DNA of 43,234 nucleotides, taken from IMG/VR virus record IMGVR_UViG_3300025917_000008, positions 1 through 43,234 of that record. One strand, written 5' to 3'. The stretch is from a virus. How positions within the stretch are numbered: the first letter of the stretch is position 1; the number at the start of each line of letters is the position of its first letter. Below the pieces are notes generated by a model. The model was not told where the DNA came from, made no database searches, and saw only the letters and a program-made list of their open reading frames with translations. The position numbers and the translations under genes were made by a program. Shown in pieces: positions 5,927-12,231 of this stretch.

Positions 5927-7107
5927 AGCGCGACTCCGGCAGCTTTTTCCGACTGAAGGAGCAACTCATCGAACAGCCAAGTTTGAAGCTGGCGAGTCAT
6001 GTCCGCGTAGCCGGTTTTCAGATGCACGAACTCCTCTAGGAGAGTGCTGGTGACTTCCTTCGTTCCCTTCTGGAAAGCGGCCTTGGCGATGAAAATGCGA
6101 TCCTCTTTGGCGAGTCCGTAAATGCCCTCGCCCAAATCCTCGACAACCATAATCGGATAGGCGTCGATATCATAGCCGACGCTGGCGAGGAACGCTTTGG
6201 CGCGGTCGAAGCGCGCCTGTTCGATGGGGTGAAGAACAACTCCGTCCGCTGGCCCGAGAGCCGATAGGGACATGCTCCGCGCCAGCGTAAGCGCCGAAGG
6301 GTTTGCCTTGGCGACATTGTCCAGTCGGCCTCTCAATCCAGCGGCCACGCGCAGGAAGGACTCGCCCGGCCCCATGGACTGGCTAAAGGTGAGATGGTGT
6401 TCCGTGAAGTCTGAGCCACACGACATGGCCGGATGGATCAAATCCTCTCGGCCGCAGGATATCAGCCCGCGCGCGATCTGGTCGTGTACAACATGGTGGT
6501 ATTTGAAGGCGCGATCCTCGGTAAGCTCGATTTTCCTGAGAAGGTTGTAAGTGTGGAAAGTCGGCCTCAGCATCGCGCCAACGCGAACGCCTCGATAATA
6601 GACCTGATCGCAGCGTCCGGGGCGGATTTCGATGATGTCGTTCGCATATTCCGGGGCGCCTTCAAGGATGATTTCCCCGCGCCCATAATAGGCATCCTCG
6701 ATCTCTTCGGAGTTGACAATGAACGCGGTTTCGCTATCGTCAATCGGGCCGATTTCATGGCCGCTGGCGTAGTAGCTCCCGCCCTCGTCCAGAGCGTTGC
6801 AGGCCAGTTCGCGAAAAGCCATCCACGGCTTCCAATCTCGCCCTAGGGCGGTGGTGAAGCCAAGCTCCTGCCCGTCAAGGGTGACAACCTCGAACGACTG
6901 GCCGCGAACCTCTTGGCTGACGGTGCCGAAGCGATGCTCCTGCTTGCCGCGATAAAGGGTGACAGAGCCGCCGCCCCGAAGTATGGTGGCGATAGCGAAT
7001 TTGACGCCCGTGCCGAAGTGGCCGATTGCGCCCTCTTCCTTCACGGAAACGCCAAGCGTCCGAACGGCGGTTAGGTCGATCAGGCCGGTGTTGCGAAAGA
7101 CGATCAT
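5923..7107 (-). CDS. Large early protein with GHKL-like ATP-binding N-terminus
   Basis: This 394-aa protein is the largest of the leftward arm. Residues 1-60 show FRNTGLIDL...VRTLGVSVK, then IGHFGTGVKFAIA, a glycine loop like the GxxGxG lid of GHKL ATPases (Hsp90, MutL, MORC). Residues 90-120 contain FRELACNALDEGGSY, matching the N-box region (E..NA.DE) where the Asn binds Mg-ATP. Near the C-terminus LLEEFVHLKTGYAD resembles a degenerate zinc-peptidase helix. Similar unnamed proteins occur in other phages. ATP binding is inferred from motifs and the target is unknown. The start overlaps the 23-aa gene upstream (ATGA). Confidence 0.8.
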   Translation of the reverse strand: MIVFRNTGLIDLTAVRTLGVSVKEEGAIGHFGTGVKFAIATILRGGGSVTLYRGKQEHRFGTVSQEVRGQSFEVVTLDGQELGFTTALGRDWKPWMAFRELACNALDEGGSYYASGHEIGPIDDSETAFIVNSEEIEDAYYGRGEIILEGAPEYANDIIEIRPGRCDQVYYRGVRVGAMLRPTFHTYNLLRKIELTEDRAFKYHHVVHDQIARGLISCGREDLIHPAMSCGSDFTEHHLTFSQSMGPGESFLRVAAGLRGRLDNVAKANPSALTLARSMSLSALGPADGVVLHPIEQARFDRAKAFLASVGYDIDAYPIMVVEDLGEGIYGLAKEDRIFIAKAAFQKGTKEVTSTLLEEFVHLKTGYADMTRQLQTWLFDELLLQSEKAAGVAL

Positions 7108-7175
7108 GCTGCGCCCTCATCGATCACGGCAGCCATGGCGCGGGAGCGGAGGGCGGATGCGGGTGGGGCTTTCAT
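7104..7175 (-). CDS. 23-aa micro-ORF
   Basis: It starts at an ATG overlapping the upstream stop (ATGA) and stops in an ATGA overlap with the large GHKL-like gene. The product is Ala-rich with a basic patch (LRSR) and has no motif. The two-sided overlap is the only support. Its main role could be to couple translation to the 394-aa gene. Confidence 0.4.
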   Translation of the reverse strand: MKAPPASALRSRAMAAVIDEGAA

Positions 7176-7648
7176 GCTGGCACCTTCGCATCGATGCGGT
7201 ATGGAGCGTAGAGGGCGACTTGCGCGCGACGCGGAACACCGTAGTCCTCGGGCGGCGCGCCTTTGTCGAGTAGATATCGGATACGCGCCGCCGCGCCCCA
7301 ATGGGAATTGTCGACCATGTCCCAATCGCCATCGAAACACCATCCTCCCCGCGCGCTATTTTCACCGACGAAAAGGGAGCAATACCCAGCCCAATCCACC
7401 GGGCCAAAAAAGATTGAGGAAGAGACGAAACGCGGCGGAACGAGAATGCCAGCGGCCGGGCCATGCCCTGCGGCACAGGCGGCCGTGCCGCAAGAGGTCA
7501 GCCCGCCATTGTGTCTGGCATAGCGCGCCTCTTCGTCGCCTCGGTAGAAAATAGCCATGTTGAAATGCCTGTAGCTCTTTGGCAACCCTTCCAGATATGC
7601 CGCCAGCTTTTCGAGCCGAGCGCGCTGAGCTTTCGTCAATTTGGTCAT
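7172..7648 (-). CDS. Conserved phage protein with SCGTAACAAGH motif
   Basis: ATG at 7648 is chosen because GGAGAGGAGC precedes it; the open frame to 7723 lies inside the previous gene. The 158-aa protein starts with a helical MTKLTKAQRARLEKLAAYL segment. It has SCGTAACAAGH at about residues 58-68, a cysteine motif typical of a phage and prophage family of unknown function, then aromatic-rich segments with FFGPVDWAGYCSLF. It is soluble. Confidence 0.8.
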   Translation of the reverse strand: MTKLTKAQRARLEKLAAYLEGLPKSYRHFNMAIFYRGDEEARYARHNGGLTSCGTAACAAGHGPAAGILVPPRFVSSSIFFGPVDWAGYCSLFVGENSARGGWCFDGDWDMVDNSHWGAAARIRYLLDKGAPPEDYGVPRRAQVALYAPYRIDAKVPA

Positions 7649-7802
7649 CGCTCCTCTCCAATCCCATCGCCACGGCCTTGGCAAGCTCGTCTCTGAGGCG
7701 CTCGATTTCGGCAATGGACTCACGGTGAAGCGCCACGTCTTTCGCCAGCGCGCCGCCGCTAGTCATGCGGCCCCGAAGCCGCTGGACAATATCCTCACTC
7801 AC
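7362..7802 (-). CDS. Small coiled-coil early protein; C-terminal extent uncertain
   Basis: The GTG at 7802 overlaps the upstream stop (GTGAGTGA) and has GGAGG six bases ahead. The first 55 residues (SEDIVQRLRGRM then ESIAEIERLRDELAKAV) match the short phage proteins with an IERLRDE coiled coil. From about residue 60 onward the frame lies inside the 7172-7648 gene for 287 bases and its composition looks like an out-of-frame shadow. Either the true gene is about 60 aa with a lost stop or frameshift near 7650, or the two genes genuinely overlap. Confidence 0.55.
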   Translation of the reverse strand: MSEDIVQRLRGRMTSGGALAKDVALHRESIAEIERLRDELAKAVAMGLERSDDQIDESSARSARKAGGISGRVAKELQAFQHGYFLPRRRRGALCQTQWRADLLRHGRLCRRAWPGRWHSRSAAFRLFLNLFWPGGLGWVLLPFRR

Positions 7803-8058
7803 TGGTAGCCTCCAATCGCTCTTTGACAGCAAGGCCGAGAGGGAGTAGGCCAGCCCAATTGCGCGCTCCCCAAGCGAGATTGCGTTCGGCGAGGGCTCGA
7901 ATGGTGTTGGGCTGAATCAAAACCCCGCCACACTTGACGCGCCCCAAGTGATAGAGGTCGCTGACCCAGCGGACGCGGTTCCACACTGGCAGAGCGAGGA
8001 GCGCCCGACACTGCGCTTCCGTCAGTCCGGCAACCACCTTCTCTACATCGTCACTCAT
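7795..8058 (-). CDS. Hypothetical early protein (87 aa)
   Basis: ATG at 8058 is preferred because GGAGG lies six bases upstream; the ATG at 8064 touches it and the one at 8133 lies in the previous gene. The product starts MSDDVEKVVAGLTEAQ and has two Trp-containing helices and a C-terminal basic helix. The pattern AQCRALLALPVWNRVRWVSDLYHLG followed by IQPNTIRALAERNL may form a small winged-helix fold, but I cannot confirm it. Confidence 0.7.
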   Translation of the reverse strand: MSDDVEKVVAGLTEAQCRALLALPVWNRVRWVSDLYHLGRVKCGGVLIQPNTIRALAERNLAWGARNWAGLLPLGLAVKERLEATSE

Positions 8059-8221
8059 CGCCATCCTCCAGTCCCTCCAAATATCCATGCCCGCCACAAT
8101 CCCCGCAAGCCGGATTCGGCCAAGGTTCATCATACATGCAATAGGGACAGATAACCGCCCCTTGAGCTATGGCACGATCCGCACTGGCGGCCATGATGGA
8201 GCGGCGGGCCTCAGTCTGCAT
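8051..8221 (-). CDS. Small zinc-ribbon protein (56 aa)
   Basis: The start at 8221 overlaps the upstream stop. An in-frame ATG at 8194 is a possible alternative. The C-terminal half has CPYCMYDEPWPNPACGDCGGHGY, two CxxC pairs that would hold one zinc ion, with the second pair of the DnaJ-like CxxCxGxG type. Such proteins recur across this genome. The long frame to 8566 is an overprint of the neighbour and is rejected. Confidence 0.65.
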   Translation of the reverse strand: MQTEARRSIMAASADRAIAQGAVICPYCMYDEPWPNPACGDCGGHGYLEGLEDGDE

Positions 8222-8609
8222 GGGGGGTCTCGGCGATGCCTTCGGCCCGCGCTGTCGCGGCTTCGCCGTCAAGCCCGTTCCGGTCTTGCCCCTCCGGGCT
8301 TCCATCGCTATCGCGGAGCGGCCCGTAGGCCAGCGGGCGCAGTATCGCCTCGAACCCGCGTAGGGTGGCGCACTCTTGGCGCCCGCGTTCCAGACACCAT
8401 TGGAGAAGCTCGGGATTAAAGCGACTGTCGTGCCTCGCGGCTGTGACTGCCTCTCGCTCCCAAAGCTCCAGAGCGTATCGCGCGTTCGCCGAGGCGCTCC
8501 AAAGTTCGCCCCAGCGCGAGGGATCGAAGCCCGCAAGGGCTGGAACCGCTTGCGGGTCCGGTTCACGAGAGCTCGGTCCGAAGGACGCGCCTTGATTCTG
8601 TTCAGCCAT
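8211..8609 (-). CDS. Hypothetical early protein (132 aa)
   Basis: The ATG at 8609 overlaps the upstream stop as TGATG. The 132-aa protein has a Pro-rich start, a helical centre with conserved-looking Trp residues (SRWGELWSASANARYALELWE) and an acidic Asp/Gly-rich C-terminus. No recognised family. It is cytoplasmic. Confidence 0.7.
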   Translation of the reverse strand: MAEQNQGASFGPSSREPDPQAVPALAGFDPSRWGELWSASANARYALELWEREAVTAARHDSRFNPELLQWCLERGRQECATLRGFEAILRPLAYGPLRDSDGSPEGQDRNGLDGEAATARAEGIAETPHAD

Positions 8610-8815
8610 CACTCTTCTCCCCGCGCTGAGCGGAGGGCGGCGAGAGCGCGTTCCTTGATCTCAGCGCCTTTCGGGCCACGCAAAACGCGCGTATAATCGA
8701 CTGCGGTCATGAGGGATGCCAGCGCCTCGTAGAGCTTTGGGGCCGAGGCGAGGCGGCGTTCATTGCGGCGACCGGGGAAGTTCTTGGGCTTCGCGCCATA
8801 TTTGCAGCGGGGCAT
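8609..8815 (-). CDS. Hypothetical basic early protein (68 aa)
   Basis: Three in-frame ATGs lie close together (8833, 8821, 8815). Only 8815 has AGGAGA at the right distance (six bases), so it is taken as the start. The 68-aa product has a basic N-terminus (PRCKYGAKPKNFPGRRNERR) followed by a helical ASAPKLYEALASLMTAV segment similar to the AAPDLLEAL helices of other phage proteins. The two hairpins at 8839-8896 lie just upstream. Confidence 0.7.
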   Translation of the reverse strand: MPRCKYGAKPKNFPGRRNERRLASAPKLYEALASLMTAVDYTRVLRGPKGAEIKERALAALRSARGEE

Positions 8816-8838
8816 TCTCATTCTCCTGCTCATTAATT

Positions 8839-8896
8839 CCCCGAGGCGGCGTTGAGGGGCTATTACCGCCTCGGGGGCCAGCGGTGGGACCGCTGG
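8839..8896 (-). promoter_or_regulatory. Two tandem perfect hairpins between the first two leftward genes
   Basis: In the leftward transcript the first gene's TAA is followed directly by CCAGCGGT-ccc-ACCGCTGG (8896-8878, 8-bp stem). One base later comes an 11-bp perfect stem, CCCCGAGGCGG/CCGCCTCGGGG (8876-8866 with 8849-8839), with a 16-base loop. No U-tract follows either hairpin, so a simple intrinsic terminator is unlikely. An attenuator, processing site, antitermination site or protein-binding RNA is more plausible. Confidence 0.75.
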
Positions 8897-9091
8897 TTAT
8901 GCTGCGATTGAGCCGATATTCTCGGTGGCGCCGAGCGGAGCAGGCGGCTCGTTGTTGAGCAGCCGCAACATCAGGCTCTGCAAAAGCGGGCTGGCGCGGG
9001 CTGCGTAGAACCGAGCGATGGGAAGGCCGTCCGCCCTCAGGATCGTCGTCTTGCTCGTTCCTTCGACCGAGATTTCAAATTTGGGCTGCAT
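8897..9091 (-). CDS. First gene of the leftward arm (64 aa)
   Basis: This is the promoter-proximal gene of the minus arm. It has a good ribosome site (GGGAGAG) and an ATG at 9091. The product has a beta-rich N-terminus (FEISVEGTSKTTILRADG) and a helical middle (SPLLQSLMLRLLNNE). Position and size suggest a regulator or host-takeover factor, but there is no HTH motif. Its stop codon abuts the first hairpin of the 8839-8896 element. Confidence 0.75.
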   Translation of the reverse strand: MQPKFEISVEGTSKTTILRADGLPIARFYAARASPLLQSLMLRLLNNEPPAPLGATENIGSIAA

Positions 9092-9196
9092 CGAATCTCT
9101 CCCTTGTTTCGCTCTCTATAAAGCACAACCATGGCGGCAACGCAATAGGGAAAATGAGGGCTTGCGAAAGTTTTTCTCGGCGCGTATGGAGGGGTC
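9092..9196. promoter_or_regulatory. Divergent control region between the two arms
   Basis: These 105 bases separate the first leftward gene (ATG 9091) and the first rightward gene (ATG 9197). The leftward promoter is clear. For the rightward gene I see a GGAGGGG ribosome site and a TTGCGA (9161-9166) with only a poor -10 17 bases later. No convincing operator repeat was found by eye. Confidence 0.7.
9117..9145 (-). promoter_or_regulatory. Leftward early promoter
   Basis: On the minus strand TTGCGT (9145-9140) is followed after exactly 17 bases by TTTATA (9122-9117), about 25 bases before the ATG at 9091. It is the best sigma-70-like match in the divergent region and would drive the whole minus arm. 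Confidence 0.65.
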
Positions 9197-9409
9197 ATGC
9201 TTGACCAAGCCGCCATCCTCGATTCCGTCGAGAGCCGCGCGAAGGGCCTGAACCTTAGCATGACGAAGGTCTGCGAGGAGGCCGCTATTCGCTATGAAAC
9301 CTATTTTCGCTGGCGCAAGGGCATGAACCCGACGCTCAAAAATCTGAACAAACTGACGGGCGCACTCGACCGCTTGGAAAGCCAAATGCGCGAGAGGCTG
9401 TCGGCATGA
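9197..9409 (+). CDS. Small HTH DNA-binding protein (Cro-like position)
   Basis: This 70-aa protein has a helix-turn-helix pattern at about residues 18-50: LNLSMTKVCEEAAIRYETYFRWRKG, then a helix with TLKNLNKLTGALDRLE. It is the first gene of the rightward arm, directly opposite the leftward promoter, the place where Cro- or CII-like switch regulators sit. A GGAGGGG site precedes the ATG. The regulatory role is inferred from position and motif. Confidence 0.8.
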   Translation: MLDQAAILDSVESRAKGLNLSMTKVCEEAAIRYETYFRWRKGMNPTLKNLNKLTGALDRLESQMRERLSA

Positions 9410-9690
9410 CTACATCCCCCGAAGCCGAACAGACCTTCGCGAAGATTTTCGACACGGCGCACGGCCAGTTGCTCGTTTTCCTAGACGAGACGGATGACGG
9501 AGAGCCCGCTATCAGCGTCATCGGCGCGGACGTGCGCGGCGTTCGCCCAAAGGCCAAGCTTTCAGGCTGGGCGGACGGCGAAGAGGCGCAGCTTCGCAAC
9601 TTTGAGAAAACCGATCAAGCCATGGCCGAGGACTTTGCCGCCCAGCTTCATCGAACCGCTGATCAACTCGCTCCCGAGTCCGCATCATGA
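9406..9690 (+). CDS. Hypothetical early protein (94 aa)
   Basis: ATGA overlap with the HTH gene. This 94-aa acidic protein has an N-terminal helix, a beta-rich centre (QLLVFLDETDDGEPAISVIG) and a helical C-terminus. No cysteines or recognised domain. It is probably co-expressed with the regulator. Confidence 0.75.
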   Translation: MTTSPEAEQTFAKIFDTAHGQLLVFLDETDDGEPAISVIGADVRGVRPKAKLSGWADGEEAQLRNFEKTDQAMAEDFAAQLHRTADQLAPESAS

Positions 9691-9761
9691 CAGCCCCCGA
9701 TACAGACCGAATGGAGAAAATGCCATGTGCACCATGTCAGTGCGCGAGCCGAGCGCGGTGA
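9687..9761 (+). CDS. Possible 24-aa CxxCxC peptide
   Basis: This starts at an ATG overlapping the previous TGA and ends at TGA 9759-9761. The peptide contains CAPCQC. It overlaps the next candidate in another frame, so at most one of the two may matter. Support is only the stop-start overlap. Confidence 0.3.
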   Translation: MTAPDTDRMEKMPCAPCQCASRAR

Positions 9762-9856
9762 TGGTGACAGCGGCGATCAACAGACCGGTTGACGAGGCGG
9801 CAAATGATTATTCAAGTGTGTGGCGCGCCATGATCGACAAGGTTCTCGCGCCATGA
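9725..9856 (+). CDS. Hypothetical peptide (43 aa)
   Basis: ATG at 9725 has GGAG nine bases upstream. The product starts MCTMSVREPSAVMVTAAINR and ends in a Trp-containing helix. Its stop overlaps a 15-codon frame that leads to the gene at 9897. It is not recognised, and the overlap with the 24-aa candidate lowers confidence. Confidence 0.45.
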   Translation: MCTMSVREPSAVMVTAAINRPVDEAANDYSSVWRAMIDKVLAP

Positions 9857-9896
9857 CCCTCTACGTTCATAGGGCGGCTATTCGGGGGGAGAAGAG

Positions 9897-10076
9897 GTGA
9901 GCCGTGAGGATCAAATGGCAGCGATCCAGCTCAAGTTCGCGCTTGAGCGCAGGCTAGGCGAAATGCCCTATGACGACCTCTGCCGAGCCTCATCAAAGGG
10001 GCTCGCCAAGGAGTTCGACATCTCCGCCTACTGGGCCGGAGCAGCGCTTCGTAGCGAGATGCGGAGGCGGCCATGA
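9897..10076 (+). CDS. Small helical protein, possible DNA-binding (59 aa)
   Basis: A GTG at 9897 follows GGGGGGAGAAGAG, and the stop overlaps the next ATG (ATGA). The product reads SREDQMAAIQLKFALERRLG, then SSKGLAKEFDISAYWAGAALRSEMRRR. The second part looks like a helix-turn-helix with a basic tail. It may be a small transcription factor. Too short for the ORF length cut-off, but framed by clear signals. Confidence 0.6.
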   Translation: MSREDQMAAIQLKFALERRLGEMPYDDLCRASSKGLAKEFDISAYWAGAALRSEMRRRP

Positions 10077-10255
10077 GCGAGCCCTTCAATCCCGAGATGA
10101 TCGCCAAGATGCTGCGGAACATGACCGAGGACCGATTGCGCGAAACCAAGCCGAGAGACTTTCACATCTGGCCGACAAAGCGTATCGTTCCCACTGCCGT
10201 TATACAGGAATTGATCGCAAACGAAAGAGCCAAGCGGAGGGTTGGAAATGCCTGA
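10073..10255 (+). CDS. Hypothetical early protein (60 aa)
   Basis: ATGA overlap with the gene upstream. The product is basic (MSEPFNPEMIAKMLRNMTED, then RDFHIWPTKRIV) and helical at both ends. No recognised family. Confidence 0.7.
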   Translation: MSEPFNPEMIAKMLRNMTEDRLRETKPRDFHIWPTKRIVPTAVIQELIANERAKRRVGNA

Positions 10256-10592
10256 GACTGTCACGGATCGCGAGTTGCTATGGGAGCTGGCGCAGAAACC
10301 GATTGGCTCGCGCGCGCCGCTCGGGCTGACCGAGATTCCCGATGGCTGCGATCTTCCGATGGACGAAGAGGTAGAGATCGTCGTCAGCGCGCTCGGCTAC
10401 GAATTGCGAGACGAATGGGACGATGACGATCTCTCCGACGAAAAAGTTTCACCCGACGCCCTGAGAGAGGCGATCCAAGCCCTTCGCGACGACGACAAGA
10501 GGTTGGCGATGGTCCTGTTCCATTCCGTGTTCGACACCCTGTCGCCAGAGCTTGACGTGATCGAGCGCGCCTTGCTCCAGAGGGCGGCATGA
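10248..10592 (+). CDS. Hypothetical acidic protein (114 aa)
   Basis: ATG at 10248 is chosen because GGAGGG lies seven bases upstream; a TTG two codons earlier is less likely. The protein is strongly acidic (ELRDEWDDDDLSDEKV), with an N-terminal ELLWELAQKPIGSRAPLG segment. The acidity might suit a DNA-mimic or protein-interaction role, but that is speculation. It ends in an ATGA overlap with the GP88-like gene. Confidence 0.7.
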   Translation: MPETVTDRELLWELAQKPIGSRAPLGLTEIPDGCDLPMDEEVEIVVSALGYELRDEWDDDDLSDEKVSPDALREAIQALRDDDKRLAMVLFHSVFDTLSPELDVIERALLQRAA

Positions 10593-11347
10593 CCCTCACC
10601 GCAAGCCAGCGCTACGCTTCTGGCGGCTCGCTCCGCAGGTTCGCCAGCATCGCGCCCAAGGGCCATCGCATCCACCTTGCCGACGATCACCCCGCCTTGG
10701 TCGAGGGGCGAACGCTCTTTCCGTCTAGAGTCGAGGCACCCGAGGACCGTCCTCGCCTTCTAGTCTCGGGCGTCAACTCGCGCAAGATCGGCCGCAAGGT
10801 CACGAAGGGGAGGATGCGCGGCTTCCCCATCTTCACGCTCACGCTTGAGGAGCGCGCCACCTGTCCGCGATCCTGCGTCGAATGGCGCACCTGTTATGGA
10901 AACGGGATGAATTGGGGGCGCCGCATCAAGCACGGCCCGACATTCGAACGGATGCTTTGGGACGAGCTTGCGGCCAAACAGGGCGAGCATCCGAACGGCT
11001 TCCTCGTTCGTCTCCATATCCTCGGCGACTTCTACTCGGTCCAATATGCCGAGCTATGGGCTCACGCGCTAGAGGAATATCCGGCGCTGAATATCTTCGG
11101 CTATACCGCCCGCGATCCTGCCAGCGATATCGGCTCCGTCATCGCGGAATTGATCGGCACACAGCCCGAGAGGTTTCACGTCCGGTTTTCGGGATGGGGT
11201 GGACCTCGGAACGGCGCCATTGTGGTAGATCATGCCGAAGAGACCGAGCATCTGATTTGCCCCGCTCAACAGGGCAAGGTCGAGTGCTGCGCAGCCTGCG
11301 CGTTTTGCTGGCACACCGACAAGACCCTAGCCTTCCTGAGGCATTAG
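10589..11347 (+). CDS. GP88-like cysteine-rich phage protein
   Basis: This 252-aa protein has features of the phage gene-product-88 group: NSRKIGRKVTKG, FPIFTLTLEERATCPRSC, then CYGNGMNWGRR, followed by VRLHILGDFYS and FGYTARDP, and a C-terminal cluster with LICPAQQGKVECCAACAFCW. The many cysteines suggest a bound metal or Fe-S cluster. The family is common in phages and mobile elements, and its biochemical role is unproven. It overlaps the upstream gene (ATGA). Confidence 0.75.
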   Translation: MTLTASQRYASGGSLRRFASIAPKGHRIHLADDHPALVEGRTLFPSRVEAPEDRPRLLVSGVNSRKIGRKVTKGRMRGFPIFTLTLEERATCPRSCVEWRTCYGNGMNWGRRIKHGPTFERMLWDELAAKQGEHPNGFLVRLHILGDFYSVQYAELWAHALEEYPALNIFGYTARDPASDIGSVIAELIGTQPERFHVRFSGWGGPRNGAIVVDHAEETEHLICPAQQGKVECCAACAFCWHTDKTLAFLRH

Positions 11348-11971
11348 ATGAAGCGCCACGCCTGTATATCGTGCGGCAAGCTCCGCGACGAAGGAAGCCG
11401 CTCCGGACTGTGTCGAACGTGCTGGACGCCGCCCAAGCCGCCAGAACGCTTTTGCCGGTGCGGCACGAAGCTTGGGCGACACAACAAGAGCGGGCTCTGC
11501 AAGCCCTGCATTTGCTACCGTAACCACGTCGATCCGGAATTGAGCGTCAAGCGGATCGAGGGGACGCGCCGGTCAAATGCCGATCCTGTCCTCAGGGCCA
11601 AACGCGCCGAGCTTTGCAAGATCGCCTGCAACAGCGTGAAGGAGCGCGAGCGTCGGAGTGAGTTGGGGAAGCGCTCGCATTCGCTGACCATACACTCCCA
11701 AAAAGCCAAAGAGAAGGCTTTCTCGCCGGAGTCGATTGCACTAAGGTCTCGGGCGAGGCTGGCGACCATGGCGCGCAAACGGGAGAAGGCGACAAGGCTG
11801 GAAGCGGCGCGAAAGGCGGCGTTGGATCGCGCCGCTGAATTGGAGGCCATGTCTCCATTCGAGCGCCAGCTACAGGCCGTCCGCAACGGAGCTTCAATCG
11901 TGGAGCGGAGGGATTACCGAACAGAGCCTAGCATGTCGCTGACCGGCATTAGCACGGTGTACGGCGGATGA
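11348..11971 (+). CDS. Zinc-ribbon protein with basic coiled C-terminus
   Basis: Starts right after the GP88-like stop. The N-terminus carries two CxxC-type ribbons: CISCGKLRDEGSRSGLCRTC (residues 6-25) and CRCGTKLGRHNKSGLCKPC (about 38-56). Residues 60-170 are very basic and helical, rich in Arg, Lys and Ala. The layout suggests a nucleic-acid-binding protein, perhaps related to phage zinc-ribbon regulators or remnants of homing endonucleases. There is no HNH or GIY motif. Length 207 aa. Confidence 0.75.
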   Translation: MKRHACISCGKLRDEGSRSGLCRTCWTPPKPPERFCRCGTKLGRHNKSGLCKPCICYRNHVDPELSVKRIEGTRRSNADPVLRAKRAELCKIACNSVKERERRSELGKRSHSLTIHSQKAKEKAFSPESIALRSRARLATMARKREKATRLEAARKAALDRAAELEAMSPFERQLQAVRNGASIVERRDYRTEPSMSLTGISTVYGG

Positions 11972-12099
11972 CGCTCAAGCAAGCCAGCATGGCCGTCTGC
12001 GCCTTGATGGCGATCATATGCACATTGGGCGGCCAATTCGAGGCTGGATCGATTTACGTCTGCACGGCTCTTCTCATTGGCAATCTGGCGCGCGAGTGA
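11968..12099 (+). CDS. 43-aa membrane peptide
   Basis: ATGA overlap with the zinc-ribbon gene. The product has two short hydrophobic stretches (MTLKQASMAVCALMAIICTL and SIYVCTALLIGNL), giving one or two membrane passes. No recognised family. Confidence 0.55.
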   Translation: MTLKQASMAVCALMAIICTLGGQFEAGSIYVCTALLIGNLARE

Positions 12100-12114
12100 T
12101 GGTCTGACACCCTC

Positions 12115-12143
12115 TTGCATTTCAGTTTGGGATAGGGGATAAG
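12115..12143 (+). promoter_or_regulatory. Possible rightward promoter
   Basis: TTGCAT (12115-12120), 17 bases, GATAAG (12138-12143). It lies in the 132-base gap between the membrane peptide and the next gene, and its spacer contains one copy of a repeated TTGGGATAGGG. The match is moderate. Confidence 0.35.
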
Positions 12144-12183
12144 GAGTTTGTAGGCCAACTGGCGAGCGAAACTTGGGATAGGG
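12127..12183. repeat. Direct repeat TTGGGATAGGG x2
   Basis: Exact 11-base copies lie at 12127-12137 and 12173-12183, 46 bases apart start to start, in the intergenic region just before the replication genes. They could be operator or origin-type binding sites. No third copy was found nearby. Confidence 0.6.
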
Positions 12184-12231
12184 ACGCTCGGCTCAATTGC
12201 TTACGTGGCTAGCTATGGGAGGCCAACCTAC

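Noticed and set aside
8839-8896. Intrinsic terminator after the first leftward gene
   Set aside because: Two good stems are present but neither is followed by a run of U, so it is listed as a regulatory structure instead.
9853-9900. 15-codon ORF linking 9856 and 9897
   Set aside because: Tiles neatly by overlaps, but it is too short to defend on its own.
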